NCBI GenBank assembly: GCA_030998225.1
Contig: JAPYXD010000023.1
Span: 186,001 to 250,000 of the forward strand
Direction of reading: 5' to 3'
From: Diplolepis rosae
Taxonomy: Eukaryota; Arthropoda; Insecta; Hymenoptera; Diplolepididae
Length of the DNA stretch: 64,000 nucleotides
The position numbers and the translations under genes are program-made. This document shows, in pieces, positions 56,081-64,000 of the stretch. Each line of letters starts with the position of its first letter. Position 1 is the first letter of the stretch. The notes beneath the pieces were generated by a model. It ran no database searches. It had not been told where the DNA came from and worked only from the letters and a program-made list of their open reading frames with translations.

Positions 56081-56376
56081 GGTACACTTTTTTCGTTTTA
56101 TATATAAATTAACCGTCTAAGTCACTTTTCTTTCGGTCTCTTACAGTTTTGGCTCTGTACGAGGGCCTTCCACCCTAGATAAATTCAATTTTAATTTTTT
56201 TTAGAGTACCTTGAATGATAATACATACATATGAACGCCTGAGTGGAAAAGTTGGACATATTTTTAAAGTTTAAAAGACTTGCACATAGATGTGTTGGGT
56301 GGAAGAATTGGATAAAAAAATTCACGCAGAAACATCGAACATTCGCCTTTTATGAGTATAAACCGAACATGAGTCG

Positions 56377-56900
56377 TGTACACGGAAAAAAAAAGTTCAT
56401 GAATTTTTCATTAACTCGTCAACCACTTTTGGACAGGCCAGAAAGTCTTTTAAAATGTAGAATTGTCAACGTTTGAAAATTGGACATACAATTCTTTAAA
56501 AAGTATAAAAAATTCAAGAAATAATCCTGAAGTGTTCATTAAATTTCTTAGAACGTAGTACTAGAATTTGTATGACAATCTTGTATAAAAGTTTCGAAGC
56601 CAGTTCAAGAAACTTTTATTAACTGTTCATGAAAATTTAGCGAACTTGCATTTCCTAAAAAGAAAATTTACGTGGATTATTTCCTAACCGTTTTATTTAT
56701 TACTTAAACTTAATTTTATTTTATTTATGGACAATCATTTACAACCAAACTCATATTCACCATATAACTTTTTTCGATTTTTCGACAAAGTTTATGACTT
56801 TTTACTTAAAAGTGCTGGAAATTTAAAAAATGTAGTGCCCTATCCAAAAGTGGTTGACTTGTTAAAGAAATTTTGATGAACTTATTATTTCCGTGTAGGA
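56377..56900. mobile_element. MITE, about 520 bp, ends TACACGGAAA
   Basis: Left 'tacacggaaaaaaaaagttc..gtcaaccacttttggacag' and right complement 'tacacggaaataataagttc..gtcaaccacttttggatag' form about 60-bp TIRs. A further outer inverted pair (accgaacatgagtcgt near 56360 and its complement near 57000) encloses it. Confidence 0.75.
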
Positions 56901-57025
56901 TGAAAAAGCGAACCAAGACGTGTTCCGAGGAAAAACCGAACGTTGGGATGTTCGGTTTTTCCTCGCAACCTGTCTATATTCGCTTTTTCACCTGAGACGA
57001 CTCATGTTCGGTTTTAGCACCTATG
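56901..57025. repeat. Hairpin around ttccgaggaaaaaccgaac
   Basis: 'cgaggaaaaaccgaac' (about 56927-56942) pairs with 'gttcggtttttcctcg' (about 56951-56966) across an 8-base loop, a near-perfect 16-bp stem. The outer gatgaaaaagcga/tcgctttttca pair extends it. Confidence 0.75.
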
Positions 57026-57029
57026 TTTT

Positions 57030-57840
57030 TCCAGACTGAAAAATACGTATTATCTTTTCTATGTGATTTTGAAATTTTTCCGGCTCGGGACTGTCTGAAC
57101 ATTATTCATTAACAGTTTTTCTAACGCTCTAACATTACAAACGCGTTTTTCGCGCTCAGACGTTTTAGAACGTATTGTGTACAGAAAAAAAAGTCTTAAA
57201 TGAAGTCCAAAAATGGGCTTCTTTTTAGGAGGGATATAAAGTATACCATTAGAGAAGGACAGACTTATGCGCTTATACACGGGGTTGCTAAATTCAAGCT
57301 AAAATCGTCTATTAGACGTGACAAATTCAAGACTTTTTCTTCTGTGTGCATTAAAGGGAATTTACTAATCGTGTCTTATTATACAAAGTGTACATTCGAT
57401 TATTTTTATTAATAATTGATTATGATTTGTTGAGATTGTTATTCAATAATCTTTACGAAATCTCATGAGTAATAATTGCCTAATGAATATCTGCGTTGTT
57501 CAATAAGAAGTATTGAATTCGTGCAAAAAATGATTATTCGTTAATTTTTGTAAGTTTCAAAAAAAGTAGTTGAAAACAGTAGTAATCGTGTTTCAATTTT
57601 TTCATGAAATTCGACTTTCAATTCCATTCTCATAACGTTACTTAATCAGAAAACTCATAATAAACTTATTCGATTGTTATAAGGTCGAGACCTACTAAAA
57701 TACCTCATATCGAAGTTTCTGAAAACTTTAATAATTATTGTAAAATAACATGTTTGATAACATGTCTGCTATTATATGGACCCAAAATGCACAGAATTTT
57801 TATTAATTCCTCGTTGTTTTTTTTTACAGCAACATGACAC
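57030..57840. other. AT-rich non-coding DNA
   Basis: Short open frames at 57059-57280 and 57200-57412 have no recognisable product. Confidence 0.4.
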
Positions 57841-60295
57841 TACATACTTACAGCGACACTAAACGCAACTCACACAACTCCCGAGAGGGTGTTTCGCGGG
57901 AAGGCAGCGTCTCGCCCAGAAGAGTGCGTGAGGCCATGCACGGAGCAGACGGGTCCTGCAGCCTGCTAACGGTAGTAGCCTGCTGGGTCGTTGGAGGACA
58001 CTGTGCGGGCGGCGAGGCGAAAAGTGGTCGCAGCATGTGACCACTCCATGCCTCGACGCGGGCACGGGCGTACTGGGGACTCGATGTACTGGTGGAACGA
58101 CCAGTTGTCTGTCCTGCGTCGAAAATTCCTTACAGCGCGACGGAGATTTACCCGCTCAAAGGGTGATCCTCTGCTGCGGGAGGCATGGAAAAAAGCAAAA
58201 TCATCTCTGAGGCAAGGCATAAAGAAAAGTCGACTTCAGTGCTGGAAAGACTTGATCGGGGAAGTCGAAAAGGACCCATGGGGTCTCGCCTTCAAACTAG
58301 TCACCGAGAGATTGGCGACTAGAAGAAAGACCCCGGGCCTGGATAATCCTGATCGAGTCAAGTACATCGTGCGAAGCTTGTTTCCGCATGTAGAGCCGTT
58401 CCAAAGACAGGAGCGTAGCTCCTGCGTGGTCCGGCACGAGGAACTCTTCACTCTCGAGGAACTAAAGAGAGCGGGTGGAAGGCTCAAGGCAAACACAGCG
58501 CCGAGGATCGACGGGTTGCCGAACGAGATCCTCAAAGAGGTGATCGGGGTATACCCGGAGATCCTGCTAGAAGTCTTTAACTCCTGTCTTCGGGAAGGGA
58601 AGTTCTTCGTAGACTGGAAGAAGCAGAGGTTGGTCCTGCTGAGGAAGGGCAACAAGCCTCTAGGGGATGCCTCATCGTATAGGCCAATATGTCTATTGGA
58701 TACGAGGGGGAAACTTCTGGAGGAAATGATCCTACAAAGACTACAGGGTCACATGCTCCGCGAGAATGGTCTCTCGGAAAACCAGTTTGGCTTTCGAAAA
58801 GGCAGGTCCACAGTTGACGCCATTCAGGCAGTGGTGGACATCGCCACTAAAGCAAGAAGAGGAACTGGTAAGCATAAGGGATTCTGCTCGTTGATCAGCA
58901 TCGACATACGCAATGCGTTCAACACCGCAAGATGGAACATCTGCATCGAGGCGATGGTGCGGAAAAAGGTTCCAAACTACCTGTTGCGAATGACAGATGA
59001 CTATCTCCGCGACAGTTGGGGATATATATGAGGGCGAAAAATGGTCTCTCAAGGAAGAGATGACATTTGGCGCCCCTCAAGGGTCGCGGGTGGGTCCACT
59101 CGTTTGGAATGTCATGTACGACGATTTCCTGCGCATGGACCTGCCTGCTGGAACGAGCATCATCGGCTTCGCGGACGACGCACTTGTCGTGTGCGCTGCT
59201 GACAACGTCGGAATTCTGGAGCTGAGGATCAATGATACTCTGTGGCGGGCAAAGCGTTGGTTAGATAGCAGAGGCCTGAAAATGGCCCCTGAGAAGACCG
59301 AGGCTTTGCTGGTCACAGACAGGAGATCCTTCCAATATCCGAAGATCGCTCTCGGAGAACATGAAATCGAGTGGAAAAAGAGCATTAAGTACCTGGGAGT
59401 GCAGTTGGATCGAAGGCTTAGCTTCGGTGAACACCTGCAGATCGCGACTGCCAAAGCCATCCAATGTGGAGCCGCCCTGACTCGGCTCATGCCCAACATT
59501 GGTGGACCTAGGGAAGCTAAGATAAGGCTGGTGGCGAGCGTGGTAAACTCGAAGCTGCTTTATGCAGCTCCGATCTGGACAAGTGCCCTTAACAACCATG
59601 CTATCCTGAAGAGGCTGTTCTCGGCACAGAGAGGTGTGGTAATGAGAATTGTCTCAGCATACCGAACTGTGTCGACGAGTGCTGTGCTAGTCCTGGCGAG
59701 CGTCCCGCCAATTGACTTATTGGCGAAGGAAAGGAAAGAGACGTTTCAGCTCCGTAAGGAGCTCACCTGCTTAAAAAACCTGCAGGAAACCGCTCGCGTG
59801 AAGGAGGCCATCCGCAAGGATGGAAGGCGCAGACTCGTCGAGAAATGGCAGGCGAGATGGCATGGTGACCAATCCGGGAGATGGACACACCGTCTAATCC
59901 CGAAGCTCACCACCTGGCTGGATAGAAAACACGGTCAAGTCGGCTTTTACCTGGCACAAGCGCTTTCAGGCCATGGCTGCTTTAATGCGTACCTGAAGCG
60001 CTTCAAGAAGAGAGACGACGAGTCGTGTAGCGCGGCTAGTCGGTCTGCCAAACGGGCGTGTGGCCACGGATGGGAGTTCCGGGCGAACGGATGACGGAAG
60101 AGTCGTACGCGACTTTAAGCTGGAACCAACCACCCGTGAAGTTTAAAGCCCAAAGGCGGTTCCGCGGGTGGTGTTTTGGTTCGAGAGAGGGGGTTTTGGT
60201 TTTAACAGGTATGCCTAGACCCGTCCTAGGAGAGTCCTGTACAACGTGTATAAAAGATTTCGCCATTTTTCCTCCTCAACAAAAAAAAAAAAATA
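57841..60295 (+). mobile_element. R1-clade non-LTR retrotransposon, 5'-truncated
   Basis: GC-rich relative to its surroundings. It contains most of an ORF2 reverse transcriptase, a 3' UTR (60095-60280) shared with the 21.6 kb copy, and an A-rich tail (60281-60295). It begins inside ORF2, so the apurinic-endonuclease domain and ORF1 are missing, which is the usual outcome of incomplete target-primed reverse transcription. Orientation is opposite to AGL. Confidence 0.88.
57991..60094 (+). pseudogene. R1-type reverse transcriptase (ORF2), one frameshift, finger deleted
   Basis: Frame 1 (57991-59031) carries the N-terminal RT region: ..NTAPRIDGLPNEILKEVI.., ..SYRPICLLDTRGKLLEEMI.., ..ENQFGFRKGRSTVDAI.. 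and ..IDIRNAFNTARW... A frameshift near 59000-59030 moves into frame 2 (to 60094): ..FGAPQGSRVGPLVWNVMYDD.., the catalytic FADD box (59168-59179), ..KTEALLVTDRR.., ..YLGVQLDRRLSFGEHL... It ends ..RFKKRDDESCSAASRSAK. The expected C-terminal C-C-H-C finger right after DDESC is missing, although the 21.6 kb copy still has it. The endonuclease part is absent. Without the frameshift the RT core would otherwise be open, so the copy is fairly young. Confidence 0.88.
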
Positions 60296-60299
60296 TATA

Positions 60300-60540
60300 T
60301 AATATAGATATAAATTAAATATCGAAGAAAGCACTTTTATATTTTTTTACAAAATAGATTTGTATAAGAAATATAGTATGAGATTTCGAATGGAATATTA
60401 TCAATACTGCATAAATTTTCACTAATTTTGTGTTCCTTTCCTTTTGGAGGAATAAACGATCATCCTTGCACACCTACCTTTTTGCAAATATATAAGATAT
60501 TATCTGTCTTTAGCATTTGAAACCTCCAAAGCTTGGAAAT
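60300..60540. other. AT-rich non-coding DNA
   Basis: Nothing recognised. Confidence 0.4.
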
Positions 60541-60544
60541 TGTA

Positions 60545-60925
60545 CACTCAGAAAAAAGATTTAATTGAATCAAATAAAATGATTAGTTTGATCAACTTTC
60601 TTTGATTTAAGGAAATGATTTGTTTAAATGAAATAAAATTTGTTTGATTCAAACAAAATATCTTTGAACCAAATAAATATTTGTTTAAATCAAATTAATT
60701 TTTCTTCAAAACAAAGAAATTAATGCATTGATATATGTTTAAACATATAATTTGTTTGATTCAAGACAGAAATTTATTTGATTCGAACCAATATTTATTT
60801 GATCCAAAGATATTTTGTTTAAATCAAAAAAATTTTGTTTCATTAAAACAAAACATTTCTTTACATCAAAGAAAGTGTTTTATACAAATAATTTTTTTAA
60901 TTCAGTCAAATATTTTTTCTGAGTG
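60545..60925. mobile_element. 381-bp TA-flanked MITE with internal ttgrtt/aaycaa repeats
   Basis: Ends cactcagaaaaaa and its exact complement ttttttctgagtg, flanked by TA on both sides. The interior is a run of imperfect tttgtttgattcaaa-type units every 20-30 bp in both orientations. It accounts for the low-complexity start of the open frame at 60735. Confidence 0.85.
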
Positions 60926-60929
60926 TAGT

Positions 60930-61600
60930 ACTTTCGATGGCAACCCTCTACAGCCCTTAATAACAATTTCAAAATTGAAAGAATTACATCAGTCGAATAG
61001 TAAAAGCGTAATTCAAGAAATTCGAGAAAAGTTGAAAGCAATAATCGATTGTGAAGACACTGATTTTAGTGATTTTGTAGATGCAGTAACGCACGATTAT
61101 GCTTTACCAGCTGTTAGAGATTGTTTGATTTTTTACACAACTGGTCGTATAATTGCTTACATTAAACAGTACACTCAGTGTTCGACATGCTTAAATGCAT
61201 TTGAATGCATTTTTGACTACGTCTGAAATTCATGCAGATACGATATCTTTTTCTTGTGATCAGTTACCTGAAAGTTTGAGTAGATTTGCAAAAATAAATA
61301 AAGATTCCATACATCCAAATGTTAAGTTATACAAGCTTATTACAGTTGTCGAATATCTATTTAACAAACATTGCCGGTCTAGCAATTCTTTTGATCTAAT
61401 TCTAGACGATTTAATTTCATCTGAAACCAAATTTAGTTTTCAATGCAAAGAACATGCCAATGAAGCTGTGGAGATGTTAGCACATGTAATTCTATTTTAT
61501 TTTAAATAAGAATGAGACAATTCGTAAGACAGAAAATGGCTGAAATTTAAAAATTTAGCGTCTTGAAAAAAAAGCAGCCAAGCTTTGCGACACTTAACTA
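60930..61600 (+). pseudogene. P-element/THAP9-like transposase, C-terminal remnant
   Basis: Immediately after the MITE the plus strand reads ..SDFVDAVTHDYALPAVRDCL IFYTTGRIIAYIKQYTQCST C.., then a one-base frame change (about 61195-61226), then ..PNVKLYKLITVVEYLFNKH.. and ..MRQFVRQKMAEI..FSVLKKKAAKLCDT. The 'L..V.D...Y.TG.I......C.TC' and following blocks match the C-terminal part of P-element-type (THAP9-like) transposases found in many insect genomes. The N-terminal THAP and catalytic parts are absent or lie beyond the MITE. Confidence 0.5.
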
Positions 61601-61915
61601 GTCATCATCGATCAGTACATGTTAAAAATATGTATAGCAAATTTTATAGTAATGAATATTTTTTTTCATGTGAAACAAAATGTATTTTTCAATGCAAAGA
61701 ACATGCCAATGAAACTGTGGAGATGTTTGCATATGTGATTTAATTTTATTTTAAATAAGAATGAGACAATTCGTAAGACAGAAAATGGCTGAAATTTAAA
61801 AATTTAGCGTCTTGAAAAAAAAGCAGCCAAGCTTTGCGACACTTAACTAGTCATCATCGATCAGTACATGTTAAAAATATGTACTAGCAAATTTTATAGT
61901 AATTAATATTTTTTG
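61425..61915 (+). repeat. 249-bp tandem duplication of the P-like transposase tail
   Basis: 'aatgagacaattcgtaagac', 'gcgtcttgaaaaaaaagcag' and 'gatcagtacatgttaaaaat' each occur twice, exactly 249 bp apart (for example 61511 and 61760). The copies are nearly identical except for the first about 60 bases, so the duplication is recent compared with the decay of the gene itself. Confidence 0.92.
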
Positions 61916-61919
61916 TTAC

Positions 61920-62470
61920 ATTTACAAATTTTTAATTGAGTATATATTTCCCTTCACATGGTTTTTTATGTTGAACACAGGGCTCAACAAAATATTTATT
62001 TTTCATTTCATTCGTTTGAAGCTGGAAAATAAAAATGGAAAATATTTCTATTTAGAAGCTTAAGCTTGTTATTTATTTTTAAATATATTTTCTGTTGTAT
62101 GGGGATAACATAAAAAAAATTTTGTTCAGGGTCTCAAGAATTCTTCATGCGTATCCACAGTATATATTTTACGAAGTTTAATGTGTTCTATTTTTTATTT
62201 TGTATTAATTGATTTATGGAAAATGTGTATTTTATGTCCTAGAATCATTTTAGGAACATTATATCATTTCATATTGTTCAGAAACTTAATTATTTAAATT
62301 TTTTAAAATATTTTTATATTAGTATAATGCTTTGTAGCAGCGGCAGCGCCGCTCTGGTGAGAAAACTTCGCACATACAAACTATGATCACTAAGGAACCG
62401 CCATTTTGTTTTTAGTTGGACAGGGCTATTTCAACTTATTAAGATCTTAAATATGATATACCAATGTGAG
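61920..62470. other. AT-rich non-coding DNA
   Basis: Nothing recognised. Confidence 0.4.
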
Positions 62471-62474
62471 AACT

Positions 62475-62750
62475 GCTCTCTAAATCTGAATCAGTCAAAT
62501 TTTAACTGATTGAACCAGTAATTTGCATTTTCACTGATTCATCAGTGCAAAAATATTCTTCACTGTCAAATCAGTTAATTTTCACTGATTGAATCGATGA
62601 AAAAATATTTTTCACTGTTAAGTCAGTTGATTTTCACTGAAGTAATCAGTGAAATTTGACTGATTTACAGTAACCTCGTTTTAGTTATTTGAATCAGTCA
62701 AATTTCACTGATAATCAATAGATTTTTACTCATTCAGATTTAGAGAGTGC
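62475..62750. mobile_element. 276-bp MITE with internal cagtgaa/ttcactg repeats
   Basis: The left end ctctctaaatctgaatcagt is complementary to the right end actcattcagatttagagag. The interior repeats 'aatcagtcaaattttcactg'-like units in both orientations at about 35-45 bp spacing. No coding. Confidence 0.85.
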
Positions 62751-63039
62751 GATGTTGGTTTATGTGTATATCCGTGTTTCCAGAAATTTCATACAGAATA
62801 GTATTATTAAAAAAATACTGTTCAATATTATGTTATATAATTACAGTTACCAAATTATTGTATAACATAAAAATATTAATTGTATTCTTGAAATAAAAAT
62901 ACGTTAATGGAAAAATTATGAAGACAAATCATTTTGTTTCTAAAAGTAATGTCAACAAAGTTATTTTCGATGCAAAGGTCTCATCCTCGAATGCTGAAGA
63001 TTACGCGCGCTTATGTTCCCACTTTCGGCACGCCGCGCC

Positions 63040-63570
63040 GCACAGTGGGACCAAACGTATATTTTTCATTCAAAAAAGTCTACAGCTTTCAATTTTGTCC
63101 CCATTTACATAATTATTATTTACTCTTCAATAACGGTTTGCATATAAAGCAATTTTTAGCTAAGAACAAATCTATTCTAACCAAAATTACAATATTTGCT
63201 TATTTGTTAATTTAATTTGTTTATAATAATTAAAACATACAATAACCTAATTATTTGTATTCTGGGAGTACTCTTGCATTGATTCAAGATGATTTTCATT
63301 ATATGCAAACCGTTGTTGAAGAGTAAATAATAATTATGTGAAAAATATCGATTTTCTCATACTTTGAGGGAACAGATAATAAATAAACAAATGAAAATTC
63401 AAATATCTATGACCAAAGTGCTCTTTGAAAAATCAAACAAATAAATAAATCGCAAATGGGGGCAAAATTGAAGGCTGTAGACTGTTTTGAACGAAAAATA
63501 TGCGTTTGGTCTCACTGTGCGCCGTTCCACACGAGGGACTCCGTGGTGAGGCCCGCCGTAGCGAAAGGGT
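63040..63570. mobile_element. Foldback element ending at a TTAA
   Basis: 63045-63115 ('cacagtgggaccaaacgtat..tacagctttcaattttgtcc') is inverted at 63455-63525. 63111-63150 is inverted at 63300-63342. The right end reads ..gtagcgaaaggg followed by TTAA (63570-63573), a piggyBac-like terminus. The left end is eroded. A 100-bp insertion or deletion separates the arm pairs on the right. Confidence 0.6.
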
Positions 63571-63574
63571 TAAA

Positions 63575-64000
63575 ATATTTTGTAGGAAGCAGTTGAAAAC
63601 GGGCTTTTTGGCAATTTTTTTGCATATTCTGAAGATGTGGACTTTTTTGACTGAAGTTTGAATCGTTACTAGTGTCGATGGTAGGGTGAAATAGTATATT
63701 GTGCAATTAGGGAAAAAATAATTATTTTGCAAGTGTGAAGGTTGATGCCCGAGCAAAGCAACGGGTAATAACCCCACGAGTAAAATTAATGTTTTTCACG
63801 TGTCGTACATGATTTTTTTTCTACTAGGGGGTCAGGGAATGGATTTTTCTTGCCCCTCATAGGGAAATAAAATCCTCTTTATGACACGCTAGTAGAAAAA
63901 AGTAATTTTTTAATTACACCTCTTTGAAAATCAGATTTTCGGTACCTGTAGAGCGGGTTGAAACTGCGATTTCCAATTCTAGGGTTGAAAATCGCTGTTT
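63575..64000. other. Non-coding to the window edge
   Basis: Nothing recognised apart from an imperfect inverted pair, 'tttttttctactagggggtc' (about 63816) and 'cacgctagtagaaaaaagta' (about 63885), that could form an about 80-bp hairpin. Confidence 0.4.

Noticed and set aside
58236..58655. 139-codon minus-strand frame
   Set aside because: Antisense shadow of the R1-like reverse transcriptase.
1..64000. CRISPR array or bacterial operon
   Set aside because: No regularly spaced identical repeats with unique spacers, no Shine-Dalgarno-led gene clusters; spliced exons show that the DNA is eukaryotic.

Overview
This is AT-rich eukaryotic DNA, almost certainly from an insect. It carries spliced exons of a conserved animal metabolic gene inside a dense field of mobile-element remains: mariner/Tc1, pogo, piggyBac-like, P-element-like, R1-clade and other non-LTR elements, LTR elements, tRNA-derived repeats and MITEs. 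The order cannot be fixed from sequence alone. The R1-like and mariner types would fit a repeat-rich hymenopteran, but that is a guess.

The only host gene I can support is the glycogen debranching enzyme gene (AGL), on the minus strand. Eight consecutive internal exons are visible: 40717-40982, 38060-38221, 20382-20590, 16094-16297, 15788-16020, 15596-15685, 15298-15475 and 14867-15223. All boundaries fit GT-AG and all phases join without a stop (about 566 codons). The 5' exons lie beyond the right edge and the 3' exons beyond the left edge, so the whole window is probably AGL exons and introns. One complete intron is 17.5 kb. The flanking ones would be at least 14.8 kb and 23 kb if no exon was missed.

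Layout. 0-14.8 kb: decayed tandem arrays in two orientations, a mariner relic (829-1661), a SWIM-finger pseudogene, a long-TIR mariner-type relic (5072-6640), and a pogo-like transposase cut by a TTAA-flanked element (11025-13504). 14.8-20.6 kb: AGL exons with a non-LTR relic in an intron. 20.6-38 kb: the big intron, with an R1-like relic, an LTR-element relic, mariner fragments, an unnamed repeat-encoded pseudogene, a nested inverted-repeat structure (28.9-31.6 kb), a dead mariner (32.2-33.1 kb), two MITEs and another dead mariner (35.9-36.8 kb). 38-41 kb: two AGL exons and a cluster of tRNA-like repeat modules. 41-47 kb: GC-richer repeats, a 155-codon repeat-derived reading frame, and an LTR-element relic with an exact tRNA-Lys-type primer site. 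47.2-55.7 kb: a giant nested palindrome whose arms carry hammerhead-ribozyme-like cores. 56-64 kb: MITEs, a 5'-truncated R1-like element, a P-element-like transposase tail with a 249 bp duplication, and a foldback.

The most noteworthy feature is the 47.2-55.7 kb structure. Two unrelated pairs of long inverted repeats, one inserted into the arm of the other, each contain the same compact motif (CTGANGA, 4-bp stem-loop, GAAA, then YGTTTG). It resembles the hammerhead ribozyme cores known from Penelope-like retroelements. No transposon reading frame in the window looks intact.
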